8,344 nt of DNA from JAJPXC01 sp964517875 (GTDB taxonomy: Bacteria > Bacteroidota > Bacteroidia > Bacteroidales > Muribaculaceae). Positions 1 to 7,310 of this stretch are shown here, piece after piece; the stretch's first letter is position 1, and the number at the start of each line of letters is the position of its first letter. Under the pieces are notes generated by a model. It saw nothing but the letters and a program-made list of their open reading frames with translations, was not told where the DNA came from and ran no database searches. A program made the translations under genes and the position numbers. The DNA lies in assembly GCA_964517875.1 (NCBI GenBank), contig CAZFEU010000064.1:1-8344 (forward strand), written 5' to 3'.

Positions 1-282
1 TTCCAGATGGCCGTTCTCGAGCCCAAACTGTCAATCCTCGACGAGACCGACTCAGGCCTTGACATCGATGCCCTGCGCATAGTGGCCGGAGGCGTAAACA
101 AGCTCAAAACCGACCAAAACGCCACCATAGTCATCACTCACTATCAGCGACTTCTCGACTACATACGACCCGACTTCGTACACATCCTATACAAAGGGCG
201 CATCGTTAAGACAGGAGGTCCCGACCTGGCGCTGGAGCTTGAGGAGCGCGGCTACGACTGGATAAAAGAGCAAGAAGACTGA
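1..282 (+). CDS. sufC: SufC, Fe-S cluster assembly ATPase (3' part only)
   Basis: Only the last 93 residues are in the window; the start, Walker A and most of the signature region lie upstream. The visible part begins FQMAVLEPKLSILDETDSGL, which holds the Walker B segment with its catalytic Glu (ILDE) and the D-loop (SGLD). A switch-histidine region, VITHYQRLL, follows. This series is typical of SufC, the cytosolic ABC-type ATPase that drives rearrangement of the SufBCD scaffold during iron-sulfur cluster assembly. The TGA stop at 280-282 is followed after 4 bp by sufD, so the two are almost certainly cotranscribed. The ATG at position 7 is an internal Met (QMAVLEP) and not the start. Identity is strong because Walker B context and neighbours agree. 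Confidence 0.95.
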   Translation, partial: FQMAVLEPKLSILDETDSGLDIDALRIVAGGVNKLKTDQNATIVITHYQRLLDYIRPDFVHILYKGRIVKTGGPDLALELEERGYDWIKEQED

Positions 283-286
283 CGCC

Positions 287-1654
287 ATGAATTCACTGCA
301 ACAATATATCGACCTTTACGACACCTATCGTCACGACATCGACTCACACTGCCCGGCCATCATCAACGCCATGCGTCAACTGGCCCGTGAAGCCATTGCC
401 GGCAGGCGACTGCCAAATACATCCGACGAGGGGTATGAGAAAACCGATGTGGCGGCAATGTTTGCCCCCGACTACGGGGTCAACGTCAACCGCATGCGCA
501 TACCGGTCGACATAGCGGCGACTTTCCGCTGCGATGTGCCCAACATCAGCACCCTGCTCGGTGTTGTGGTCAACGACAAGTTCGTAGCCACCGACACCCT
601 TTCAAAGAATTGCCCACAAGGGCTCACCGTGATGTCGCTCTCACAAGCCGCCCTTCAGCACCCCGCATTGTTTGAGCGTTATTACGGCAAAATAGCACCC
701 ATCAGCGATGCCGCCACCGCACTCAACACCATGCTTGTGCAAGATGGCGTATTCATCCACGCCGACAAGGGGTTCAGCAGCGACAAAGCCGTGCAGATAG
801 TGAGCATCTTCGCCTCACCCACCCCCCTACTGGCCATGCGCCGCATAGTGGTGGCCCTTGAGGAGGACGCACGGCTGCAGGTGCTCATGTGCGACCATAC
901 CCAGGACACCACACAGCGCTACCTGTCATCGCAAGTGGTTGAGCTATATACCGCCAAAGGTGCCAAGCTCGACTATTATGACCTTGAGGAGACATCTCCC
1001 CTGACATCGCGCATGAGCCAGCTATACGCATCACAGGCCGAGGGCTCATCGCTTCTGGTCAACTGCTCCACCCTCACTTCGGGGACCACACGCAACGAAT
1101 TTAGCGTAAACCTCGACGGCCCTCACTGCTCCACACAACTCGCCGGGATGGTCACCGCATCAGGAAAAATGCACGTCGACAACTCATCTTCAATAGTACA
1201 TGCAGCGCAAAGCTGTCATAGCGACCAGCTCTTCAAGTACGTGCTCGACGACGAGTCAACAGGTGCATTCGAGGGTTCAATCACAGTAACCCCCGACGGA
1301 CGCTTCACCGAAGCATACCAGAGCAACCGCAACATACTCGCCGGCGACAAGGCCCGGATGCACACCAAGCCCCAGCTCTTGATTTTCAACGACGACGTAA
1401 AGTGCTCGCACGGAGCAACCACCGGCCAGCTCGACCAGCAAGCTCTTTTCTATATGCGCACCCGAGGCATTCCATACGCCGAGGCACGCACCATGCTGAT
1501 GCAGGCATTCATGTCCGACGTGATTGATACCGTGCGCCTTGACTCACTACGCGACCGGCTGCACCACCTTGTCGAAAACCGACTGGCGGGTCGCAAAGCC
1601 TCATGCCAGACTTGCCACAACGGCTGTCACATCAAAATCGACAAAAATGATTGA
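287..1654 (+). CDS. sufD: SufD, scaffold subunit of the SufBCD Fe-S assembly complex
   Basis: This 455-residue protein is the SufB/SufD-family beta-helix partner that, with SufB and SufC, forms the cytosolic scaffold for building Fe-S clusters. The C-terminal half carries the family core: SDQLFKYVLDDESTGAFEG, then YQSNRNIL, then KPQLLIFNDDVKCSHGATTG and GQLDQQALFYMRTRGI. His375 in the KCSHGAT segment matches the position of the His reported as important in E. coli SufD (from memory). The N-terminal 100 residues are less conserved, as is usual for SufD. The start at 287 lies 4 bp after the sufC stop, with no clear Shine-Dalgarno. The extreme C-terminus is unusual: a Cys-x2-Cys-x3-Cys tail (Cys440, Cys443, Cys447) with His444 and His448, beyond the normal end of the fold. 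The final 8 bases overlap sufS. Confidence 0.95.
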   Translation: MNSLQQYIDLYDTYRHDIDSHCPAIINAMRQLAREAIAGRRLPNTSDEGYEKTDVAAMFAPDYGVNVNRMRIPVDIAATFRCDVPNISTLLGVVVNDKFVATDTLSKNCPQGLTVMSLSQAALQHPALFERYYGKIAPISDAATALNTMLVQDGVFIHADKGFSSDKAVQIVSIFASPTPLLAMRRIVVALEEDARLQVLMCDHTQDTTQRYLSSQVVELYTAKGAKLDYYDLEETSPLTSRMSQLYASQAEGSSLLVNCSTLTSGTTRNEFSVNLDGPHCSTQLAGMVTASGKMHVDNSSSIVHAAQSCHSDQLFKYVLDDESTGAFEGSITVTPDGRFTEAYQSNRNILAGDKARMHTKPQLLIFNDDVKCSHGATTGQLDQQALFYMRTRGIPYAEARTMLMQAFMSDVIDTVRLDSLRDRLHHLVENRLAGRKASCQTCHNGCHIKIDKND

Positions 1655-2861
1655 CATACAGAAAATCAGAGACGACTTCCCCATACTCCAGAAACAGGTT
1701 TACGGCAAGCCCCTGATATACCTCGACAACACCGCTACCACGCAAACCCCGCGCACAGTTGTCGATGCCATCGTACACTCATATTACAACGCCAAGGCCA
1801 ACGTGCATCGCGGCACATTCCACATGGCGCAGATGGCTACCGAAGCAATGGAAGCCACGCGCCGCCGGGTGGCGCAAATGATCAACGCCCCATCACCGAG
1901 CGACATCATTTTCACCCGAGGCACCACCGAAAGCATTAACCTCGTGGCCTCGAGCTACGGTCAGCTCATACCCGACGGCTCCGAAATCATACTCACCGTC
2001 ATGGAGCACCACGCCAACATAGTGCCCTGGCAGCTCATGGCGATGCGCAAACCTATAACCATCAAGGTAGTGCCCATTCATCCCGACGGCACACTCGACC
2101 TTGACACATACCGCACACTCTTCTCCGAGCGCACCGCGGTTGTAGCCGTTACACATGTATCCAATGTGCTGGGCACAGTCAACCCCGTCAAGGACATCAT
2201 AGACACAGCCCACGCCCATGGAGTGCCCGTGCTCGTCGACGGAGCGCAAGCCATAGCCCACATGCGCGTCGATGTGCAGCAGCTCGATGCCGACTTCTAC
2301 ACATTCTCATCCCACAAAATGTACGGCCCATCGGGCATCGGCGTACTCTACGGTCGACAATCACTTCTCGAAAAAATGCCACCTTACCAAGGTGGTGGCG
2401 AGATGATAGCGCACGTGAGCTTCGAAAAAACCACATTCGCCGACCTACCCTACAAATTTGAGGCCGGAACCCCCGACTTTGTAGATATCGCCGCTCTGCA
2501 CTCAGCCATCGACTACATGGAGGGTCTTGGGGTTGACAATATCAACGCCCATGAGCAGGAGCTGCTACACTACGCCACCCGACGGATGCTCGAGATTCCC
2601 GGCATGAGGATATTCGGCACGGCTCCCGGCAAGGAGGCCATCATCTCATTCCTGATAGGTAACGCCCATCACTTCGATACCGGCACGCTGCTCGACAAGC
2701 TTGGCGTAGCAGTGCGCACAGGCCATCACTGCGCCCAGCCCTTGATGCAAGCCTTGGGCATCGAGGGGTGCGTAAGGGCATCGTTCGCAGTGTACAATAC
2801 GCTTGATGAAGTCGACCGATTCATCGAAGCAATCCACCGCATACTCCCCCTTCTTCAATAG
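1647..2861 (+). CDS. sufS: SufS, group II cysteine desulfurase
   Basis: This PLP enzyme of 404 residues removes sulfur from L-cysteine as a persulfide and supplies it to the SUF scaffold. It begins MIDIQKIRDDFPILQKQVYG, followed by the family opening YLDNTATTQTP. The RGTTESINLVA segment and the VDGAQAIAHM segment supply cofactor contacts. Lys224 in SSHKMYGPSGIGVLYG is the expected Schiff-base lysine. Cys362 in RTGHHCAQPLM is the catalytic cysteine, in the RxGHHCAQP context of SufS (group II) rather than IscS. The frame is open upstream to 1524, but the ATG at 1647 gives the standard N-terminus and an 8-bp overlap with sufD, which suggests translational coupling. No SufE-like partner is visible; in many SUF operons sufE lies elsewhere. 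Confidence 0.96.
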   Translation: MIDIQKIRDDFPILQKQVYGKPLIYLDNTATTQTPRTVVDAIVHSYYNAKANVHRGTFHMAQMATEAMEATRRRVAQMINAPSPSDIIFTRGTTESINLVASSYGQLIPDGSEIILTVMEHHANIVPWQLMAMRKPITIKVVPIHPDGTLDLDTYRTLFSERTAVVAVTHVSNVLGTVNPVKDIIDTAHAHGVPVLVDGAQAIAHMRVDVQQLDADFYTFSSHKMYGPSGIGVLYGRQSLLEKMPPYQGGGEMIAHVSFEKTTFADLPYKFEAGTPDFVDIAALHSAIDYMEGLGVDNINAHEQELLHYATRRMLEIPGMRIFGTAPGKEAIISFLIGNAHHFDTGTLLDKLGVAVRTGHHCAQPLMQALGIEGCVRASFAVYNTLDEVDRFIEAIHRILPLLQ

Positions 2862-2895
2862 GGCACACAATAAATCGCCCAAAATTGAGTTATAG

Positions 2896-2933
2896 ATAAT
2901 AGCGTTTATCCACAACGGATTGGACGCTATTAT
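2896..2933 (+). promoter_or_regulatory. Strong hairpin in the sufS-porV gap, 5 bp before the porV start
   Basis: The arms ATAATAGCGT (2896-2905) and ACGCTATTAT (2924-2933) are perfect 10-bp inverted repeats. Inside them ATCC (2908-2911) pairs with GGAT (2917-2920) across a 5-base ACAAC loop, separated from the outer stem by a small 2x3 internal loop. No T-run follows, so it is not a classic intrinsic terminator; the right arm ends 5 bases before ATG 2939. It could be an operator palindrome, an RNA structure in the porV leader that affects initiation, or a terminator of the suf transcript. The pairing is certain; the function is inference. I found no clear TAnnTTTG promoter in this 77-bp gap. 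Confidence 0.5.
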
Positions 2934-2938
2934 AATAA

Positions 2939-4144
2939 ATGACGATGAAGACACTCAGCAAGATAGTAATCCTATGCCTCATGGCCGTTATAGGCTTCGA
3001 TGCATCAGCCCAGAAAAACGAATTTAACCCTGTGGAGACCGGCGTAACTTCGCTGGGCATAGCCCCCGACGCACGCGGCGCCTCTATGGGCGACCTCGGA
3101 GCCGCTACAGAGCCCGATGCCAACTCTCAATTCTGGAACCCGTCGAAATACGCCTTCGCCTATTCATCGGGCGGCGTTTCGCTGAGCTATACACCATGGT
3201 TGCGCAAGTTGGTCAACGACATCTTCCTGGCCAACCTGTCGGGCTACTGGAAGCTGGGCTCACAGGACAACCAGGCACTGTCGGCATCGCTGCGCTACTT
3301 CTCGCTCGGCGAAGTCACCACAAGCGACATGGGAGGCGTGGCCGCACAATCGCTCAACCCCTATGAGATGTCGTTCGACGTGGGCTACTCGCGCAAGCTA
3401 TCTGAAAAATTCTCTATGGGTGTGGTATTCCGCTATATATACTCCGACCTGGGCTTCTCCGACTCGTACGCCGGCGACCAGACCACAGGAGCTTCGGCAT
3501 TCTCAGCCGACATATCGGGCTACTACACCACCTTCCCCATCATAGGCCGCAACGAGTGCCAGTGGTCGTGGGGATGGGACATCTCCAACGTAGGTTCGAA
3601 GGTGTCGTTCAACAACGGCGAGGATCCGGCATTCCTACCCACCAACCTGCGTCTCGGCACCACATTCATGTTCCCCCTGGCCGACTACCATACACTGGCC
3701 CTGTCGCTCGACCTCAATAAGCTGCTTGTACCCACCAAGCCCCGCCGTCAGGACTATCCCGAAGGCACCGAGGGAGACCAGCAATGGCTCGACGCCACCG
3801 AAGATTGGAAAAACATGTCGTCAATCTCCGGCATTTTCAAGTCATTCTCCGACGCCCCCGGCGGATTCAAGGAGGAGCTCCGCGAAATCACATTCTCACT
3901 CGGAGCCGAATATGCCTACAACAACCAATTCTTCGTACGTGCCGGATACTACTATGAAAATGAATTCAAGGGCAACCGAAAATACTTCGGCCTTGGTGCC
4001 GGATTCTCACTCAACGTAGTGCGCCTTGATGCCTCATATATGCTCGCTACCGCCCAGACATCCCCCCTGGACCAGACGCTGAGGTTCACCCTCACATTCG
4101 ACATGGACGGATTGCGCGACATACTTGGCAAACGCCGCCGTTAA
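2939..4144 (+). CDS. porV: PorV (LptO)-type outer-membrane protein of the type IX secretion system
   Basis: This 401-residue protein starts with a signal peptide of about 24 residues: a Lys-containing N-terminus, the hydrophobic run IVILCLMAVIG, and ASA before Gln25. The family hallmark follows at residues 43-73: PDARGASMGDLGAATEPDAN, then SQFWNPSKYAF, then GVSLSYTPWLRKLVND. The rest reads as alternating amphipathic strands, fitting an outer-membrane beta-barrel of the FadL-like PorV/PorQ group, ending with LRFTLTFDMDGLRDILGKRR. In P. gingivalis PorV acts as the outer-membrane shuttle that passes cargo from the secretion channel to the PorU sortase. PorU is not adjacent here; the neighbours are sufS and ispF. 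ATG 2945 (Met3, giving MKTLSK) is an equally plausible start. A general PorV/PorQ-like barrel outside secretion is less likely given the close motif match. Confidence 0.88.
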   Translation: MTMKTLSKIVILCLMAVIGFDASAQKNEFNPVETGVTSLGIAPDARGASMGDLGAATEPDANSQFWNPSKYAFAYSSGGVSLSYTPWLRKLVNDIFLANLSGYWKLGSQDNQALSASLRYFSLGEVTTSDMGGVAAQSLNPYEMSFDVGYSRKLSEKFSMGVVFRYIYSDLGFSDSYAGDQTTGASAFSADISGYYTTFPIIGRNECQWSWGWDISNVGSKVSFNNGEDPAFLPTNLRLGTTFMFPLADYHTLALSLDLNKLLVPTKPRRQDYPEGTEGDQQWLDATEDWKNMSSISGIFKSFSDAPGGFKEELREITFSLGAEYAYNNQFFVRAGYYYENEFKGNRKYFGLGAGFSLNVVRLDASYMLATAQTSPLDQTLRFTLTFDMDGLRDILGKRRR

Positions 4145-4161
4145 CCCGCAAATCACCCAAA

Positions 4162-4644
4162 ATGACAATACCCCGCATAGGACAAGGATATGACGTACAT
4201 AAGCTCGTGGCTGGCCGCGAGCTTTGGCTTTGTGGAGTCAACGTGCCGCACCATTGCGGACTCTTGGGGCACAGCGATGCCGATGTGGCCATTCACGCCC
4301 TGTGCGACGCGCTGCTCGGCGCAGCCGCCTTGGCCGACATCGGCGCACACTTCCCCGACACCGATCCAGCCTACAAGGGCGCAGACTCGCGCCGGCTGCT
4401 GCGCGAGGTGGTGAAGATGCTTCACCAACGCAGCTACATGATAGGCAACGTCGACATCACCATCATAGCGCAAGCCCCCAAACTAAGGCCTTATATCCAG
4501 GATATGCGCGCCATAATGGCTGCTGACCTCGGCATCGACATCGACTGCGTGTCGGTAAAAGCCACCACTACCGAGCACCTTGGATTCACCGGCCGCTGCG
4601 AGGGGATAGCCGCCCAGGCAATAGCACTGATATACAATAATTAA
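4162..4644 (+). CDS. ispF: IspF, 2-C-methyl-D-erythritol 2,4-cyclodiphosphate synthase
   Basis: This enzyme of 160 residues converts 4-diphosphocytidyl-methylerythritol 2-phosphate to the cyclodiphosphate, releasing CMP, in the non-mevalonate isoprenoid pathway. It works as a cytosolic homotrimer with a metal at each active site. The expected metal ligands are visible: Asp11 and His13 in GQGYDVHKL, and His45 after GHSDADVAIH. Other family blocks are DALLGAAALADIGAHFPDTD, IGNVDITIIAQAPK and VKATTTEHLGFTGRCEGIA, the last containing the Thr/Glu pair near the nucleotide. The length is normal. It starts 17 bp after the porV stop, so it probably shares the porV transcript. The link to porV looks positional rather than functional. 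Confidence 0.97.
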   Translation: MTIPRIGQGYDVHKLVAGRELWLCGVNVPHHCGLLGHSDADVAIHALCDALLGAAALADIGAHFPDTDPAYKGADSRRLLREVVKMLHQRSYMIGNVDITIIAQAPKLRPYIQDMRAIMAADLGIDIDCVSVKATTTEHLGFTGRCEGIAAQAIALIYNN

Positions 4645-4693
4645 ATCATAACCAACATATAGTTTCAACTTATACGCTACACATAATAGAGAA

Positions 4694-5902
4694 ATGTCAA
4701 AAGTAATCATCATCGGCGCCGGTGGCGTCGGCACTGTGGTGGCCCACAAGTGCGCTCAGAACCCCCAGGTATTCAACGAAATTGTAATCGCATCACGCAC
4801 TCGCTCGAAATGCGACGCTGTGGCCAAGGCAATCAATAGCCCTAACGTCACCACCGATCAGGTCGACGCCGACTCAGTGGAACAGCTCGTTGAACTTTTC
4901 AACCGACACCGCCCCGACATGGTGATTAACGTGGCTCTACCCTACCAGGATCTCACAATCATGGAGGCATGTCTGCAATGTGGCGTAAACTACCTCGACA
5001 CTGCCAACTATGAGCCCAAAGATGAAGCTCACTTCGAATACTCATGGCAGTGGGCCTACCGCGAACGCTTTGAAAAAGCCGGACTTACCGCAATCCTCGG
5101 ATGCGGATTCGACCCCGGAGTGTCGGGAGTATTCACGGCCTATGCCGCCAAGCACTACTTCTCGGAGATGGAGTATCTCGATATCGTAGACTGTAACGCC
5201 GGTGATCACGGCAAAGCATTCGCCACCAACTTCAACCCCGAAATCAACATACGCGAAATCACTCAGAATGGCCGCTACTATCTCGACGGCAAATGGGTTA
5301 CCACAAAGCCATTAGAGATTCATGCGCCACTCAACTACCCCAACATCGGCCCCCGTGACTCCTACCTGCTATACCATGAGGAGCTCGAATCGCTGGTGCA
5401 GAATTTCCCCACCATCAAGCGTGCCCGCTTCTGGATGACATTCGGCCAGGAATATCTCACACACCTGCGCGTGATACAGAATATCGGCATGGCACGCATC
5501 GACGAGGTAGACTACAACGGCACCAAGATCGTGCCACTGCAGTTTCTTAAAGCCGTACTACCGAATCCACAAGACCTGGGAGAGAACTACCACGGCGAAA
5601 CATCAATCGGATGTCGCATAGCCGGCAAGGACAAGGACGGAAAGCCACTCACCTATTACATCTACAACAATTGCAACCACGAGGCAGCCTATCGCGAAAC
5701 CGGCATGCAGGCCGTGAGCTACACCACCGGCGTACCCGCCATGACAGGAGCCATGATGTTCCTCACCGGCAAGTGGGTGAAGCCTGGCGTTCACAACGTA
5801 GAGGAGTTTGACCCCGATCCATTCCTGGCCGTACTGGCCGAGCAAGGTCTCCCCTGGCACGAAGTAATCAACGCCGACCTCGAAGTCGACAAAATCGGCT
5901 AA
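4694..5902 (+). CDS. Carboxynorspermidine/carboxyspermidine synthase (saccharopine dehydrogenase family)
   Basis: This 402-residue NAD(P)-dependent oxidoreductase has an N-terminal Rossmann motif, VIIIGAGGVGTVVAHKC (Gly8, Gly10, Gly13), then IASRTRSKCDAV for the cofactor phosphate region. The blocks MVINVALPYQDLTIMEACL, GVNYLDTANYEP and AILGCGFDPGVSGVF are typical of the carboxynorspermidine synthase branch rather than lysine-pathway saccharopine dehydrogenase. The enzyme condenses aspartate semialdehyde with putrescine or diaminopropane and reduces the product to carboxyspermidine or carboxynorspermidine. A separate decarboxylase, not in the window, then makes spermidine or norspermidine. 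This is the usual spermidine route in Bacteroidetes, so putrescine is the likely substrate. A 49-bp gap precedes it and an ArcD-like antiporter follows 21 bp later. Homospermidine chemistry cannot be excluded from sequence alone. Confidence 0.9.
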   Translation: MSKVIIIGAGGVGTVVAHKCAQNPQVFNEIVIASRTRSKCDAVAKAINSPNVTTDQVDADSVEQLVELFNRHRPDMVINVALPYQDLTIMEACLQCGVNYLDTANYEPKDEAHFEYSWQWAYRERFEKAGLTAILGCGFDPGVSGVFTAYAAKHYFSEMEYLDIVDCNAGDHGKAFATNFNPEINIREITQNGRYYLDGKWVTTKPLEIHAPLNYPNIGPRDSYLLYHEELESLVQNFPTIKRARFWMTFGQEYLTHLRVIQNIGMARIDEVDYNGTKIVPLQFLKAVLPNPQDLGENYHGETSIGCRIAGKDKDGKPLTYYIYNNCNHEAAYRETGMQAVSYTTGVPAMTGAMMFLTGKWVKPGVHNVEEFDPDPFLAVLAEQGLPWHEVINADLEVDKIG

Positions 5903-5923
5903 TACGACAACTTCACAGCAGAA

Positions 5924-7252
5924 TTGAAATCGACTGATCACCGCCTGGGGCTCACCGGCCTTGCCGCCTTGGTATTCGGCATGATGGTGGGCAGCGGTAT
6001 CTTCAACATACCCCAAAACCTATCAGCCGGCGCCGGGCTCGGTGCCGTGCTCATAGGGTGGGCTGTCACCGCCCTGGGCATGCTCACACTGGTGGCCACA
6101 TTCCGCATCCTGTCCAACCTGCATCCCGAGCTCGATGAGGGGATATTCCTCTACGCCGAGAAAGGATTCAGCCGCTTTGCAGGGTTCAATGTGGCGTGGG
6201 GCTACTGGCTCTGCGCCTGCTTTGCCAACGTGGCCTTTGTGATAATGCTCAACGACACCATTGGCGCATTCATCCCGTCGCTACTCGAACATCGGCTACC
6301 TACACTCATCTTTTCCACTGCCCTGATATGGGTGGTGTACCTGGTGATGCGTTGTGGGGTGCGCACATCGTCACTGATCAACACCATAGTCTCGGTGATA
6401 AAATTCGGCATAATATTGCTGATCATCGTGTTTCTGGTACTCAATGTGAAATACCGCACCCTTACAGCCGACATTTGGTGCCTGAACTGCGGCATCGGCG
6501 ATATCATGGAGCAGGTGAAGAGCACTATGCTCGTGACGCTGTGGTGCTTTATCGGCATCGAAGGAGCAGTAGTGATGTCGGGGCGTGCCCGCCGACTACG
6601 CGACGTGGGTAAGGCCGGCGTGCTCGGCTTTATGTCGGCGTGGCTGCTGTATGTGCTGGTATCGGTGTTCAGCTTTGGTATCATGTCGAGAGCCGACATG
6701 GCAGATCTCCCCGACCCTTCAGCCGCCTACGTGCTCCGGGCCGCATGCGGCGAATGGGCCTACTGGTTTGTCATTGCGGCCATCCTCATCTCGGTAGGTG
6801 GCGGGCTCATAGCATGGATGCTCGTCACAGCCCAGCAGCCTTACGCAGCCGCTCGCCACGGCATATTCCCATCATGGCTTATGAGCCGCAGTGGCAGCGA
6901 CTCGCTCCAACCGAGCTTGCTTGCATCGAGCATCATCATGCAGGCCTTCATGTTCCTGGTGATATTTGCCGAAGACATGTACCTGTATGCGCTCAACATC
7001 ACCGGCATGATGATACTCCCGGCCTACCTGTTCAGCGCACTATTCTTAGGTAAAATCGCCCGACAGGATTACCGCAACCACCTGGTTGGGCACAATCCCC
7101 GGCTCCACTTCGCCTACGCCTTCTTTGTCAGCGTGGCATGCACCATCTTCTGCCTGTGGATGTTCTACGCCGCCGGGCTCGACCTGCTGCTCCAAGCCAT
7201 CTTCTTCTTCCTGCTCGGACTCCCCCTCTACCGCCGCATCCCCCGCCCCTAA
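5924..7252 (+). CDS. ArcD-like arginine/ornithine-type antiporter (APC superfamily)
   Basis: This integral membrane protein of 442 residues has about 12 predicted helices. Helix 1 holds the substrate-binding glycine motif in MMVGSGIFNIPQNLSAGAGL. Helix 6 has FIGIEGAVVMSGRARRLRDVGKA, and helix 8 has ISVGGGLIAWMLVTAQQPYAAARHGIFP. These resemble ArcD/YdgI-type arginine:ornithine exchangers of the basic amino acid/polyamine antiporter family, so exchange of arginine with ornithine or a related amine at the inner membrane is likely but not proven. The start is TTG at 5924: the frame is closed just upstream by the TAA of the preceding gene, and the first in-frame ATG falls inside helix 1, which would destroy the transporter. 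Pairing with a polyamine synthase fits arginine supply or amine exchange. It is slightly shorter than typical ArcD. Confidence 0.85.
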   Translation: MKSTDHRLGLTGLAALVFGMMVGSGIFNIPQNLSAGAGLGAVLIGWAVTALGMLTLVATFRILSNLHPELDEGIFLYAEKGFSRFAGFNVAWGYWLCACFANVAFVIMLNDTIGAFIPSLLEHRLPTLIFSTALIWVVYLVMRCGVRTSSLINTIVSVIKFGIILLIIVFLVLNVKYRTLTADIWCLNCGIGDIMEQVKSTMLVTLWCFIGIEGAVVMSGRARRLRDVGKAGVLGFMSAWLLYVLVSVFSFGIMSRADMADLPDPSAAYVLRAACGEWAYWFVIAAILISVGGGLIAWMLVTAQQPYAAARHGIFPSWLMSRSGSDSLQPSLLASSIIMQAFMFLVIFAEDMYLYALNITGMMILPAYLFSALFLGKIARQDYRNHLVGHNPRLHFAYAFFVSVACTIFCLWMFYAAGLDLLLQAIFFFLLGLPLYRRIPRP

Positions 7253-7280
7253 CCTCGCAGGATTTCTCAGAAATTTTCAC

Positions 7281-7288
7281 TTACTTTG
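7281..7288 (+). promoter_or_regulatory. Possible -7 element for the Abi-family gene
   Basis: TTACTTTG matches the Bacteroidetes -7 consensus TAnnTTTG at all fixed positions but the second. A TTTC at 7263-7266 is a weak candidate for the -33 element. The site lies 22 bp before ATG 7311 in the only AT-rich stretch after the antiporter stop, so the Abi gene may have its own promoter. Support is modest because the upstream element is poor. Confidence 0.35.
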
Positions 7289-7310
7289 TATTCTCAAAGA
7301 CGAACATACA

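Noticed and set aside
1524..1646. An in-frame 41-residue extension of SufS to an earlier ATG
   Set aside because: It overlaps the well-conserved end of SufD in another frame and does not resemble any SufS N-terminus; ATG 1647 gives the standard one.
1893..2436. Open minus-strand frames inside sufS
   Set aside because: They mirror a conserved enzyme, contain no recognisable domain, and have low-complexity composition typical of GC-rich shadow frames.
4645..4693. Possible promoter (ATAGTTTC) before the carboxyspermidine synthase
   Set aside because: Only a partial -7 match and no TTG at the right distance upstream.
5882..5914. Weak inverted repeat GAAGT/ACTTC around the synthase stop codon
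   Set aside because: Five base pairs plus a bulged CG pair over a long loop is too weak to call a terminator or regulator.
7086..7310. A 75-residue N-terminal extension of the Abi protein
   Set aside because: It is a Ser/Pro-rich out-of-frame reading of the antiporter's last helices; the family N-terminus begins at 7311.
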